In this document: piece by piece, positions 1 through 7,869 of the stretch | Layout: each line of letters starts with the position of its first letter | How positions within the stretch are numbered: position 1 is the stretch's first letter | DNA from: an uncultured Varibaculum sp. | GTDB taxonomy: Bacteria > Actinomycetota > Actinomycetes > Actinomycetales > Actinomycetaceae | Assembly: GCA_947253735.1 (NCBI GenBank) | Contig: CAMYAU010000029.1 | Location: forward strand, 1-14,962 | DNA length: 14,962 bases | Direction: 5' to 3' | The notes under the pieces: generated by a model | Databases searched by the model: none | Told to the model about the DNA's origin: nothing | The model's input: only the letters and a program-made list of their open reading frames with translations | Translations under genes and position numbers: made by a program

Positions 1-54
1 GGTATCGGAGCAGCCGGTGCCATCAGCCTTACACGTTCCTTTATGATCGGGTAG
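1..54 (+). CDS. C-terminal end of an upstream gene (partial, unknown)
   Basis: Frame 1 is open from the window edge and encodes GIGAAGAISLTRSFMIG followed by TAG at 52-54. The Gly/Ala-rich tail looks protein-like. It ends 18 bases before a strong intrinsic terminator, as expected for the last gene of an upstream transcription unit. Frame 3 is also open, to a TGA at 69-71, but gives a less protein-like peptide. Seventeen residues are too few to name a family, so the function is unknown. Confidence 0.4.
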   Translation, partial: GIGAAGAISLTRSFMIG

Positions 55-72
55 TTCCTCTTACTATCTGAT

Positions 73-109
73 AAAAACCCCGGGCACCCCTCAACTGCCC
101 GGGGTTTTT
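73..109 (+). terminator. Strong symmetric rho-independent terminator
   Basis: A perfect 9-bp GC-rich stem pairs CCCCGGGCA (78-86) with TGCCCGGGG (96-104) around a 9-base loop. Five A precede it and five T follow it, so the palindrome extends to 14 bp and could stop transcription on either strand. It isolates the gene ending at 54 from the PH-domain operon starting at 202. Confidence 0.93.
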
Positions 110-171
110 CGTACCCTTTTTGGGGATGTGAAGATTGGGGTTATTTTTAATGGTTAAAGGGTAGAGGAGCT

Positions 172-180
172 TGCTAATAT
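172..180 (+). promoter_or_regulatory. Candidate extended -10 promoter for the PH-domain operon
   Basis: TG (172-173), one base, then TAATAT (175-180) form an extended -10 element. No good -35 is visible 16-18 bases upstream (GGTTAA or similar), which extended -10 promoters can tolerate. The predicted start near 187 leaves a leader of about 15 bases, just enough for the AAGGA ribosome site at 191-195. It lies downstream of the terminator at 73-109, so a promoter is expected in this interval. Confidence 0.4.
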
Positions 181-201
181 AAAAGCAAAAAAGGACAAGC
201 T

Positions 202-702
202 ATGCCGTCTTCACGCTTAGACCCATTCGCTCCGGCAGGGGTACACTTTCGCCCGGTATCTTTAGAACTAATTAAAGTACGCCTGACAGGGGTAGCGATT
301 TTTATGCTTTCTTTTTCCGCGGTAGCGGTGGTTCTGTTTTTTGTTCTACCTCAAAAGTGGATAGCACCAGTGTTGATAGCCGTCATCTTAGCGATAGCGC
401 TCTGGCTGCTATGGCTAATTCCACGGCAAGTGCGCGCAATGGGGTGGGCGGTAACAGGAACTGACCTACAGATACGGAAGGGAATAATGTTTAAATCCCT
501 GACCGTGGTGCCCTTGGGGCGTCTGCAATACGTAGATGTAGAAGAAGGTCCCATTGCTCGACACTTTGGGATCGCGCAGGTCAAACTACACACTGCCTCG
601 GCAACTACCGATGCGCAGCTACCGGGAATACCTCGCGAACAGGCCGCCCAGTTGCGGGAAGAAATCTCTGAACTGGCCGAAACTAACCTTGAAGGTATTT
701 AG
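202..702 (+). CDS. Small PH-domain (bPH_2, YdbS-like) membrane protein
   Basis: A 166-residue protein with two predicted membrane helices (about residues 28-50 and 52-73), then a cytoplasmic bacterial PH domain (bPH_2, formerly DUF304) at about 77-160. The family signature is visible as VPLGRLQYVDVEEG followed by PIARHFGIAQVKLHTAS, the usual R-hQ-x-V then P-hxR-hFG pattern. ATG 202 is preceded by AAGGA at 191-195 with 6 bases of spacing. Its TAG stop (700-702) directly abuts the ATG of the larger PH-domain gene, so the two are almost certainly co-translated. The arrangement, a small protein followed by a large one, matches Bacillus ydbS-ydbT. In B. subtilis that pair is in the SigW regulon and contributes to antimicrobial-peptide resistance. 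The molecular mechanism is unknown, and transfer of that role to this organism is inference. Confidence 0.88.
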   Translation: MPSSRLDPFAPAGVHFRPVSLELIKVRLTGVAIFMLSFSAVAVVLFFVLPQKWIAPVLIAVILAIALWLLWLIPRQVRAMGWAVTGTDLQIRKGIMFKSLTVVPLGRLQYVDVEEGPIARHFGIAQVKLHTASATTDAQLPGIPREQAAQLREEISELAETNLEGI

Positions 703-2376
703 ATGGCTGATCAAAACCGTAGCGAATACACTCGAGAAACGTTTGACGATAACCACGCCGTAACTGTGGATATAAAACAGTCCGCCACCGAGATAGAGCC
801 GGTTAGTAACAACAGCGCAAAAGGCTCCTCCTGGCGTCGGGTACATTGGCTAACCCCGCTGTTACAGGTCTGGCAGGCGCTGGTAGTTATCGTGTTGGCA
901 ATGCTGACGCAATCTTTAGGTAACTTAATAAAACTAATTCAGGGGATTCGGAAGGGGACGCCGGGACACCCCGTCATATGGTTGTTACTTATAGGGGCAA
1001 TACTGGGGATTCTGGTCCTGCTATTCACCTACCTTTACCTTGCTTGGCGAGCAACGTCCTGGAAAATAACCTCTACCGATGTGCAATACCGTCGGGGGAT
1101 TTTCTTTAAAAAGCATCGGAAGATTCCCCTAGATCGAGTGCAATCAGTAGATGTCTATCGGCCGTTAGCTGCCCGTATATTTGGCTTGGGAGAGTTGCGT
1201 GTGGAGTCCGCGGGTGGGCAAGGATCGCGGGTAGAAATCCAATTCCTCGCCAATAAATATTTAGATCAAGCCCGGCGAGAAGTAGTCGCTCGCATAGCTG
1301 GGCGTTCCCTCAATGATGAAACCTCTCGACAGACGGGAGCTAAAGGCCTGGCCGGCACGGATCTTTTTGCCGAGGACGATTACCGTCTAGACCGGGATGA
1401 GTATGAAGTTTATCGGGTTTCACCAGGACGCCTGATAGCCTCCGTGCTGTTGACTTCCCAAACGGTATGGTTGCTGGTAATGGCACTGATTGTAGCGATT
1501 TGTGCTATCGTGCTGTTCATTACGGCGGATCTAACTGTGCAGGGGCTAGTCGCGGGAAGCATTATCCCCACCATTATTTCCATTGGAATTATTCCCCTGA
1601 TGATACTGTCTTATGCCTGGTCACGTTTTAACTCCGGTTTCAATTTCAGCGCCAATATCACTCACGATGGGATTCGGATTACTTCGGGTCTGCTCGCTCT
1701 AAAATCCCAGACCTTGCCGCCCGGACGTATTCATGCCATCCGGTTTATCCAACCGCTACTGTGGAGACCTTTCGGCTGGTGGCAAGCAGAAGTTACCCTC
1801 GCCGGGCATGGGGTGGAAACCAGCGGTAACCAAAAGAAACAAGCTGCCGACAATCTACTTTTGCCAGTGGGAACCTTGGAACAGGCAAAAGTTATTTTGC
1901 AGATGGCGATCCGAGATTTAGGGGCCAGTGAGGGCGCAGCAGCCGACAGGCTACTGCAGGCGGCTTTTAACGGCAAGAACTCAGGTTCGGAATCGAAAGT
2001 TATATTCACTCCTTGCAGCGAAAAAGCCAAGATTCTAGATCCCCTTGCGCGCTTTCGTCGCGCCTTTGCTGCCACCGCGACCGTGCTTATCTACCGTGAC
2101 GGGTGGCTGCGGCGCAAAGTTACCTTCGCACCCCACGAACGCGCCCAATCGGTTACTACCAGCGCCGGTCCCCTCCAGCGAAGCCTAGGACTGGCGGGTG
2201 TGCGCCTAGATTTAGTACCCGGTACCGCCCAGATGAAAGTTCCACACCTAGATGCAACGCTGGCAGCTCAACTTGCTGAACATGAACTGGCGGTCTCAAA
2301 AATACGTTCCCAAGTGGAGCCGAATGCCCAGTGGGCAGAGCGTATGCTACAAACCCTCCGCCCTACCGGACAATAA
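703..2376 (+). CDS. Large multi-PH-domain (bPH_2, YdbT-like) membrane protein
   Basis: A 557-residue partner of the preceding protein. A helix pair spans about residues 47-107, followed by a first PH domain at about 120-192 (IPLDRVQSVDVYRP, then ARIFGLGELRVES). A second long hydrophobic segment covers about 240-305. A second PH domain lies at about 319-370 (LPPGRIHAIRFIQP, LLWRPFGWWQAEV). A third, more diverged one lies at about 460-530 (APHERAQSVTT, LQRSLGLAGVRLDLV). Three PH modules separated by paired helices are typical of YdbT. ATG 703 follows the upstream TAG with no gap, and GAAGG at 691-695 inside the upstream gene serves as ribosome site. The N-terminal 45 residues are polar and poorly conserved-looking. 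The likely role is a membrane-associated scaffold or envelope-stress protein; no catalytic residues are evident. Confidence 0.87.
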   Translation: MADQNRSEYTRETFDDNHAVTVDIKQSATEIEPVSNNSAKGSSWRRVHWLTPLLQVWQALVVIVLAMLTQSLGNLIKLIQGIRKGTPGHPVIWLLLIGAILGILVLLFTYLYLAWRATSWKITSTDVQYRRGIFFKKHRKIPLDRVQSVDVYRPLAARIFGLGELRVESAGGQGSRVEIQFLANKYLDQARREVVARIAGRSLNDETSRQTGAKGLAGTDLFAEDDYRLDRDEYEVYRVSPGRLIASVLLTSQTVWLLVMALIVAICAIVLFITADLTVQGLVAGSIIPTIISIGIIPLMILSYAWSRFNSGFNFSANITHDGIRITSGLLALKSQTLPPGRIHAIRFIQPLLWRPFGWWQAEVTLAGHGVETSGNQKKQAADNLLLPVGTLEQAKVILQMAIRDLGASEGAAADRLLQAAFNGKNSGSESKVIFTPCSEKAKILDPLARFRRAFAATATVLIYRDGWLRRKVTFAPHERAQSVTTSAGPLQRSLGLAGVRLDLVPGTAQMKVPHLDATLAAQLAEHELAVSKIRSQVEPNAQWAERMLQTLRPTGQ

Positions 2377-2481
2377 TTGCGACGTGCTTGCGTGCGGGGC
2401 TGGCTCGATAAAAGTACTCCAGGGAACCCCATTTTTCTCGCTTCAGCGTGAATGGAGATTGATAACAGGAGGCTAAAAAGC

Positions 2482-2634
2482 GTGTTTCCGACTAAAAAAG
2501 ATGGTGACAACGCGTGTGCCTCTGACCTGAATCAGGCGGTGAACGCGCAAAACTTAGGCATACCCGGATTCTTCCGCGCAGTATTTCAAATGGGTAACAA
2601 CATGCACTGTCAGAACTTCAACACAAGGTTATGA
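2482..2634 (+). CDS. Possible 50-codon leader ORF upstream of the YhgE pair
   Basis: The 265-base spacer between the PH-domain genes and the first YhgE gene contains a consensus AGGAGG at 2467-2472. GTG follows at 2482 with 9 bases of spacing. The frame runs 50 codons (VFPTKKDGDNACAS at the N-terminus) to TGA at 2632-2634, seven bases before the GTG of the YhgE gene. That YhgE gene has only a weak, distant AAGG (2625-2628) of its own, so translation of this ORF could feed ribosomes into it. The peptide has no signal sequence, no membrane helix and no family I recognise. An in-frame ATG at 2452 would put the AGGAGG inside the coding region, so GTG 2482 is preferred. It may be a leader peptide, a true small protein or a gene remnant. 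I found no convincing promoter in 2377-2481. Confidence 0.4.
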   Translation: MFPTKKDGDNACASDLNQAVNAQNLGIPGFFRAVFQMGNNMHCQNFNTRL

Positions 2635-2641
2635 TGGCAGG

Positions 2642-5314
2642 GTGAAAGATACCTGCCGGGTGTTTGCTCGTGACGTAAAGCGGATCTTTGCGGTTCCACG
2701 ATCCTTGATTATCGTAATCGGCATCTTGGTTACCCCAGCTCTGTACACTTGGCTGAATATTTTGGCCTTCTGGAACCCCTACACCGTGACAGAAAACCTG
2801 CCCATAGCGGTGGTGAATAACGATGTAGGAACGGAATCTGCACTGACTGGTCGGCTAAATGTTGGCAACCTCGTAGTCGAACAATTGTCAGAGAATGAAC
2901 AGCTTGGCTGGCAGTTTGCAGATCAACGCACAGCCAATCATAAAATCAGAGCCGGGGAAGTTTATGCTACTTTCGTTATTCCCAAGACCTTTAGTAAAGA
3001 TTTAGTTGCTATTTTCAGTGGCGAGCGTCACCAGCCGAGTATCGACTATTACGTAAATGAAAAGAAAGGCGCTATTGCGCCCAAAATTACTGATGTCGGA
3101 GCAAATGAACTCGATATTAAAATCACGTCAACTTTCCGGGGGCAGGTCGGGGAAGCCATTGCACAGGCCTTGCGTGACGGCGGGTTGAAGATTGACGCGA
3201 ATGTAGTTGGTGCGCAGGGAAGTGCTTTAGACGCTTTGAGTGGTATCTACCGGGATCTGACCGATGCGCAAGGCAGTTTGGATTCCGTCAGTGTATCTTT
3301 GACGGATTCTTTAGAAACCATGAAAAAAGTCCGGGTTGCGCTGGCTGCAGCTGACCCGGCGTTGGCTGATGTTTCCGCGTCCTTGGGTGAGGCCCAAGGC
3401 GTTTTAAGGACGGTTGTCTCCGATGCTTCTGAATTTTCTGCCATAGCGGGGGAAACCAGTATTAACGCCCAAAAGGCACTCAGTGAGTCCTCAGCGGCGG
3501 CGAGTTCGGCGGTATCGAATGCGACGAATAGACTCACAGAAATAGATTCACAGTTGCAATCCAGTATTCAACGTACAAATGCTTCGATAGCGAAAATGCG
3601 TGATCAGATTGCGGTTTTGGAAGGATTCCCCCAGACACAAAAGCTCGCTGGGCAGTTGAAGACCCAACTGAATGAGATGGAGGATCTGGTGTCCAGGGTT
3701 GGGAAAACCGGGTCAGATGCGGCAAAAACAAGCAGGGATTTTAAGGCACTTATGACAGCCTTTGATCGGGCTCTGACCGATGCGCAACGTAGTGCCACTG
3801 GTCTGCGTGAACAGTCCGCCCAGACCGCATCCACATTAAACTCCCGGGTGACGCAGCTGTCGGCGCAGCTGGGAGCCATAAAATCCGCGGTGGGTACCGC
3901 ACGGATTTCCCTCAAAGAAATTTCGGCTCTGACTCACGGAATTGATGACCAGATTGTGGACACCCAAAAGGTGCTTGAACAGTTGCAAGGCAATCTGGGC
4001 GCGCTTTCCGGTGCGGCTAGTGGAGCGCAAACGGATGTGGCGACTCTGGCTACCGCGCTACGGACAGGACCCTTGAAAACCGTCATTGGTTTGGAACCGA
4101 CCAATATCGGACGCTACCTAACCTCACCAGTAAAATTCGATCAGCAGACGCTCTTTCCTATCAACTCTTACGGTTCGGGAATGGCAGCCATGTTCATCAA
4201 TCTCTCCCTGTGGATTGGTGCGCTTATCCTGGTCATAATTTTCCGGGTAGAAGTCGATAAAGAAGGCTTTGACTGGTTGAGTTTGCGCTCGGCTTATCTG
4301 GGGCGATTCATGCTCTCCGGGGTGCTTTCTATAGGGCAGGGGTTGATAGTCAGCGTGGGCAGTTTGCTGCTGGGAGTGCAGGCGGCAAATGTTCCCGCTT
4401 TCATCGCTACTTCCATGCTGATCGGACCGTGTTATTTGGCAATTATCTATGCCTTGGCAGCCGCATTCAGTCACGTGGGGCGCGCCCTGGCAATATTGCT
4501 GGTGGTGTTGCAGATTCCCGGTGCCTCGGGTATCTATCCGATTGAACTCATGCCCAGATTTTTCCGCCAGCTTTCCCCGGTGCTCCCGTTTTCTTACGGC
4601 ATCGACGCGATCCGAGAAACTATCGGTGGGTTCTATCACGGGCGTTTCTGGCATGTTATGACGGTTTTATTGCTTATGAGCGTCGCTGTGTTCCTTCTGG
4701 GGTTTGTGGGGAGACGTCGTTTCGGTTACTTCACCCAGCTGTTCTATGATGATTTGGCTCGCACTGAACTGGTCGTGAATGAAGACGTTCAGCTGCAAAG
4801 TCGCGGTTACCGCTTGAGCAACATCATTGCGCTGCTGGCGAACCGGAAAGAATTTTCCACCCGTATCCGGCAACGTCAAGAAGAATTCAATGCCCGCTAT
4901 CACGCTTTGATTAATGGAGTGAGCAGCGTGGGGATTTTGGGACTGGTTGTACTCGGGATGATTTCCTGGCTCACCTCCGCCAGTAAGCCACTGCTCCTGG
5001 GGATACTAGCGATTTGGGGAGTGGCCATCATGGGGACTCTGGTTGGCGTAGTGGTACTAAAGAGTTCCATCGAACGAGCCGAGAGCTTATCACATCTGAC
5101 GGAAGATGAACTTTTCGAGAGCCTAGCTCGCCAGCGAGAAACGAATGTTGCTAAAACCGAAAATCGATCGGAGAGCCAAAGCAGCGGAGATTACCGCAGC
5201 CGCAGTAAACGTCACCTCATTAGCGCGTCTGTGCGGGCAGACGCTGTGGATGAAAGTACTGAGAAGCCGGCTGGCGAAACCGATGCCTCCGCAACTAGCG
5301 AGGAGCCCCGATGA
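2642..5314 (+). CDS. YhgE/Pip-family membrane protein with extended C-terminus (paralogue 1)
   Basis: An 890-residue member of the YhgE/Pip family. A single N-terminal helix (about 17-38) is followed by the family-typical WNPYTVTENLPIAVVNND segment. A long extracytoplasmic Ala/Ser/Gln-rich, probably coiled-coil region spans about 200-480. An ABC-2-like block of five helices covers about 508-697 and includes LVVLQIPGASGIYPIELMP. Unlike paralogues 2 and 3 it continues: a charged segment, two more predicted helices (about 759-783 and 785-810), then a hydrophilic tail. The start is GTG 2642: the frame is closed upstream by TAG at 2555 and has no other start codon between. Its stop overlaps the ATG of the next gene by four bases. 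Relatives include Lactococcus Pip, a phage receptor; the physiological substrate of this family is not established. A role in envelope maintenance or export is inference. Confidence 0.9.
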   Translation: MKDTCRVFARDVKRIFAVPRSLIIVIGILVTPALYTWLNILAFWNPYTVTENLPIAVVNNDVGTESALTGRLNVGNLVVEQLSENEQLGWQFADQRTANHKIRAGEVYATFVIPKTFSKDLVAIFSGERHQPSIDYYVNEKKGAIAPKITDVGANELDIKITSTFRGQVGEAIAQALRDGGLKIDANVVGAQGSALDALSGIYRDLTDAQGSLDSVSVSLTDSLETMKKVRVALAAADPALADVSASLGEAQGVLRTVVSDASEFSAIAGETSINAQKALSESSAAASSAVSNATNRLTEIDSQLQSSIQRTNASIAKMRDQIAVLEGFPQTQKLAGQLKTQLNEMEDLVSRVGKTGSDAAKTSRDFKALMTAFDRALTDAQRSATGLREQSAQTASTLNSRVTQLSAQLGAIKSAVGTARISLKEISALTHGIDDQIVDTQKVLEQLQGNLGALSGAASGAQTDVATLATALRTGPLKTVIGLEPTNIGRYLTSPVKFDQQTLFPINSYGSGMAAMFINLSLWIGALILVIIFRVEVDKEGFDWLSLRSAYLGRFMLSGVLSIGQGLIVSVGSLLLGVQAANVPAFIATSMLIGPCYLAIIYALAAAFSHVGRALAILLVVLQIPGASGIYPIELMPRFFRQLSPVLPFSYGIDAIRETIGGFYHGRFWHVMTVLLLMSVAVFLLGFVGRRRFGYFTQLFYDDLARTELVVNEDVQLQSRGYRLSNIIALLANRKEFSTRIRQRQEEFNARYHALINGVSSVGILGLVVLGMISWLTSASKPLLLGILAIWGVAIMGTLVGVVVLKSSIERAESLSHLTEDELFESLARQRETNVAKTENRSESQSSGDYRSRSKRHLISASVRADAVDESTEKPAGETDASATSEEPR

Positions 5315-7662
5315 ACGAAGTACTTTTCATCATCCGAGACGATTTCCGTCAGATTCGCGGCAGTATCATGGTTCGGATTTCCATGGTTCTGTTGATTGCC
5401 GTGCCCTTGTTCTTCACCTGGTTCAACGTGCTGGCGACCTGGGATCCCTTCTCAAATTCGGGACGGCTGAAGATTGCCGTGGCTAACACCGATGAGGGTT
5501 ACACCAGTAAAATACTGAACGTCAAAGTCAATGTGGGGAATACGGTGCTAAAGGAACTGGCAGTAAATGACCAGTTTGATTGGGTAATAACCAGCAAAGA
5601 TAAGGCTTTGGAGGGTGCGCGTTCGGGGGAATATTACGCGACAATTGTGTTACCACCGGATTTTTCACGGTCCATGTTTACCTTCTATGCCGGCGGAGCT
5701 GCCCCGGCAAATATCACGTTGCACACAAACGAAAAAAAGAATCCGCTGTCAGCCAATCTCACCACCCAAGGAGCTCAGGGAGTAACCGCTCAGATCAACA
5801 CGACTTTTTCGCAAACCTTGGCAGAAGTCGCCGTGGGTATTGCTGAGGACGTGTCTTCTTACCTGGACACTGCCGACACTCAGGCTGCTCTAGATCGGCT
5901 GAGTAACCACCTCGAAACCCTCTCTGCACAACTAGATTCCGGGGCGAACACAGTCAGTTCTGTATCTACCTTGATAGGTTCAGCAGTACCGCTGGCTACT
6001 GGGGCAAAACAGCTGGCAGCGGGGTTGCAGAACTCCTTTGAGGAGGCTGTTGACTCCACATTTGCTTCCGGGGGTAATCGCACCGGTGGAACAACCGATC
6101 CCCTTGCGGCTGTCTCTGCTCGGCTTGATGATGCTGTGCGACTGGCAGCAGGCAATATCTCCGACCTGCAAAAGCAGTTAGACAAATTGCTGGATTCGGC
6201 CAATAGTACCAGCCAAAGCAGTGCATCAACTTTCGAAAAGCTTAAGACCTTGTTGGATAAACAAATCACTGGCTTCCAACATACGAGGGATGCACTCGGG
6301 CAGGCATTGGGACCGGACGGAGCGAATTTAGAGGGTAAGGATCCGGCTGCCGATCGCTTGCTTGCTGAGATGGACGCGGCGATTTCTCGCCAACACACCT
6401 TGTCAGAGCGACTGGGTAGTACCGCGACTGACCTGCGTAGAGGAGTAACTCTCGATTCTGACCTGAGAAAGAAAGCCCGCCAAGCCATAGCAGACGCGCA
6501 ACAGGCCATTGAAACTGCTCGATCCAATTATCAGAAAAACTTGCAGCCAAAGATTGAAAGCCTACGTACAAACCTGGATTCTGCCGGAAAAAATGTGAAG
6601 GTTTTCCGTTCTTATCTGCAGGCGGTGCAAGCTGACCTGTCGGAAAGCGCAGGCGGAATGATTGCGAGTATGCGCCGTTCCCAGAAGAGCCTAGACAATA
6701 CCGCGAAGAGAATGCGTGACGGAGCCACCCGCTTGAATCAGACTCGGCAACAGATTGCGTCCACCCGGGCGCAAGGTGACTTGAACAAAATCGCTACCAC
6801 GTTGGGAGCTGAACCCAAAGATTTTGCCCGCCTAATTTCTTCCCCCATAGCGGTAAAACGCAATGCAGTGTTCCCGGTCGCTACTTTTGGGGTGGGGATG
6901 ACTCCACTATTTACCGTTATAGCCCTGTGGGTGGGGGCGCTCCTGGCGGGGGTTTTCCTGCGTGCTGAGGTCTCTGAGAATGTGGGTAAACGCTACCTAG
7001 CGAGCATTGAACCCCAGAAAGATCCGGATGCAGACGCTGATGCTGATACGAACACGGAGGAATTATCCCGGTCGGAAGGGGCGGATGCAGAAGATATCGA
7101 AACTGCATCGACTCCAGTTGCGAAATCAGCCAGGAAAGCCGCGGCAAAAAAGCCTATATTCACCGGGGCTCAGGAGTATCTAGGACGTTACTTTATGTTC
7201 TGGGTAATCGGGATGGCACAATCGACATTGCTTATGATTGGGCTGATTGTGTTCGTGGAGATTGAACCGGTGCATCCCTTCCTGTTGATTTTATCGGGAT
7301 GGGTTATTTCCACCGTATTTACCATTATCGTTTATACGCTGGTCGTGGCGCTTTACAATGCGGGTAAAGCCTTAGCAGTGGTGTTGCTGGTGTTACAGAT
7401 TTCTGCGGCTGGCGGAGCCTATCCACTGGAACTGCTACCACAATGGTTCCAAAGCATCAGTCCCTGGCTGCCCGCCACTTATGCGATTAACCTGATGCGT
7501 TCAGCTATCGCCGGAATTTATGCAGGGGACTTTGCTTATAACCTGGTGATGATCCTGATGTTTGTGATTCCGAACTTGCTGCTCGGGATGGTTTTGCGGC
7601 GCACGATTGCCGGGCGGATCCACGATATGACTAAAGAGGTTGAAAAAACGAAAGTCATGTAG
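5311..7662 (+). CDS. YhgE/Pip-family membrane protein with acidic insert (paralogue 2)
   Basis: A 783-residue YhgE/Pip protein. It has an N-terminal helix at about 22-42 followed by TWDPFSNSGRLKIAVANTDEG. The ectodomain (about 45-520) is rich in Ala, Gln, Ser and Leu and probably helical. Five C-terminal helices begin at about 526 and include the LLVLQISAAGGAYPLELLPQ segment that aligns with paralogue 1. Between the first and second of these helices (about 551-625) lies a hydrophilic insert with an Asp/Ala run (DPDADADADT from residue 571) and then a Lys/Ala-rich stretch. No such insert is seen in paralogues 1 and 3. ATG 5311 overlaps the upstream TGA (ATGA) and has AGGAG at 5301-5305, so the two genes are translationally coupled. 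This suggests a matched pair, perhaps a heteromeric complex (inference). Confidence 0.92.
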   Translation: MNEVLFIIRDDFRQIRGSIMVRISMVLLIAVPLFFTWFNVLATWDPFSNSGRLKIAVANTDEGYTSKILNVKVNVGNTVLKELAVNDQFDWVITSKDKALEGARSGEYYATIVLPPDFSRSMFTFYAGGAAPANITLHTNEKKNPLSANLTTQGAQGVTAQINTTFSQTLAEVAVGIAEDVSSYLDTADTQAALDRLSNHLETLSAQLDSGANTVSSVSTLIGSAVPLATGAKQLAAGLQNSFEEAVDSTFASGGNRTGGTTDPLAAVSARLDDAVRLAAGNISDLQKQLDKLLDSANSTSQSSASTFEKLKTLLDKQITGFQHTRDALGQALGPDGANLEGKDPAADRLLAEMDAAISRQHTLSERLGSTATDLRRGVTLDSDLRKKARQAIADAQQAIETARSNYQKNLQPKIESLRTNLDSAGKNVKVFRSYLQAVQADLSESAGGMIASMRRSQKSLDNTAKRMRDGATRLNQTRQQIASTRAQGDLNKIATTLGAEPKDFARLISSPIAVKRNAVFPVATFGVGMTPLFTVIALWVGALLAGVFLRAEVSENVGKRYLASIEPQKDPDADADADTNTEELSRSEGADAEDIETASTPVAKSARKAAAKKPIFTGAQEYLGRYFMFWVIGMAQSTLLMIGLIVFVEIEPVHPFLLILSGWVISTVFTIIVYTLVVALYNAGKALAVVLLVLQISAAGGAYPLELLPQWFQSISPWLPATYAINLMRSAIAGIYAGDFAYNLVMILMFVIPNLLLGMVLRRTIAGRIHDMTKEVEKTKVM

Positions 7663-7666
7663 CCAG

Positions 7667-7699
7667 GGCAAAGTGTGCGCGACGCGGCCGGGCTTTGCC
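7667..7699 (+). repeat. Inverted repeat just after the YhgE pair
   Basis: GGCAAAG (7667-7673) and CTTTGCC (7693-7699) form a 7-bp stem around a GC-rich 19-base loop, beginning five bases after the TAG of paralogue 2. No T-tract follows, so it is not a canonical intrinsic terminator. It could act as a 3'-end stabilising hairpin or a T-less terminator. Confidence 0.4.
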
Positions 7700-7711
7700 A
7701 GTTACTGATCG

Positions 7712-7813
7712 GGGAGGCGGGGGTTTATCCGAGTGGGCGAGGTGGGCATAAGAATTCGGAAAACGTCGCTACGTTTTCCGAATTCTTGGGCGGGAGGAAA
7801 AACCCGGCCTCCC
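7712..7813. repeat. Outer near-palindrome enclosing the 17-bp hairpin
   Basis: GGGAGGC (7712-7718) is complementary to GCCTCCC (7807-7813), and GGGTTT (7721-7726) to AAACCC (7800-7805). The two pairings are separated by two unpaired bases on the left and one on the right. The 7+6-bp outer stem encloses the perfect hairpin at 7750-7787, so transcripts from either converging gene could fold into a long stem with an internal arm. No T-tract follows on either strand. Confidence 0.45.
7750..7787. terminator. Perfect 17-bp hairpin between convergent genes
   Basis: AAGAATTCGGAAAACGT (7750-7766) and ACGTTTTCCGAATTCTT (7771-7787) are exact reverse complements around the tetraloop CGCT. The hairpin sits in the 198-base gap between the convergent paralogue 2 (+) and paralogue 3 (-) genes, the usual place for a bidirectional terminator. 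It lacks a downstream T-run on both strands (GGGCGGG follows on +, ATGCCC on -), so a T-less terminator, an mRNA-end stabiliser or a protein-binding palindrome are all possible. The palindrome itself is beyond doubt; the role is inferred. Confidence 0.6.
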
Positions 7814-7842
7814 TGCGCACCGGACTGGTTCAGGCAGTAGGG

Positions 7843-7869
7843 AAAACCTAGCTTCCCCCGTCAGCTAGG
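7843..7869 (-). terminator. Candidate intrinsic terminator overlapping the stop of paralogue 3
   Basis: On the minus strand CCTAGC (7869-7864), an 11-base loop and GCTAGG (7852-7847) form a 6-bp stem followed directly by TTTT (7846-7843). The TGA stop of the YhgE gene at 7863-7861 lies in the loop. The stem is short and the T-run brief, so it is probably weak and may act together with the larger hairpin downstream. Confidence 0.4.

Noticed and set aside
2377..2481. Terminator or promoter between the PH-domain genes and the YhgE pair
   Set aside because: I found only trivial stems (for example CGCTTCAGCG) and no -35/-10 pair with acceptable spacing, so read-through from the PH-domain genes cannot be excluded.
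4124..4654. 176-codon minus-strand ORF opposite the helices of YhgE paralogue 1
   Set aside because: It is rich in His, Gln and Glu from the complement of Leu/Val codons and lies opposite conserved family sequence; a shadow.
5880..6527. 215-codon minus-strand ORF inside the 783-residue YhgE gene
   Set aside because: It is antisense to a clear family member, is Ser/Ala-rich as expected from the complement of the Ala/Ser/Gln-rich coding strand, and has no recognisable domain.
7751..7787. Hairpin at 7750-7787 as a transposon end or phage attachment site
   Set aside because: There is no transposase, integrase, target duplication or tRNA nearby, and only one copy of the palindrome is in the window.
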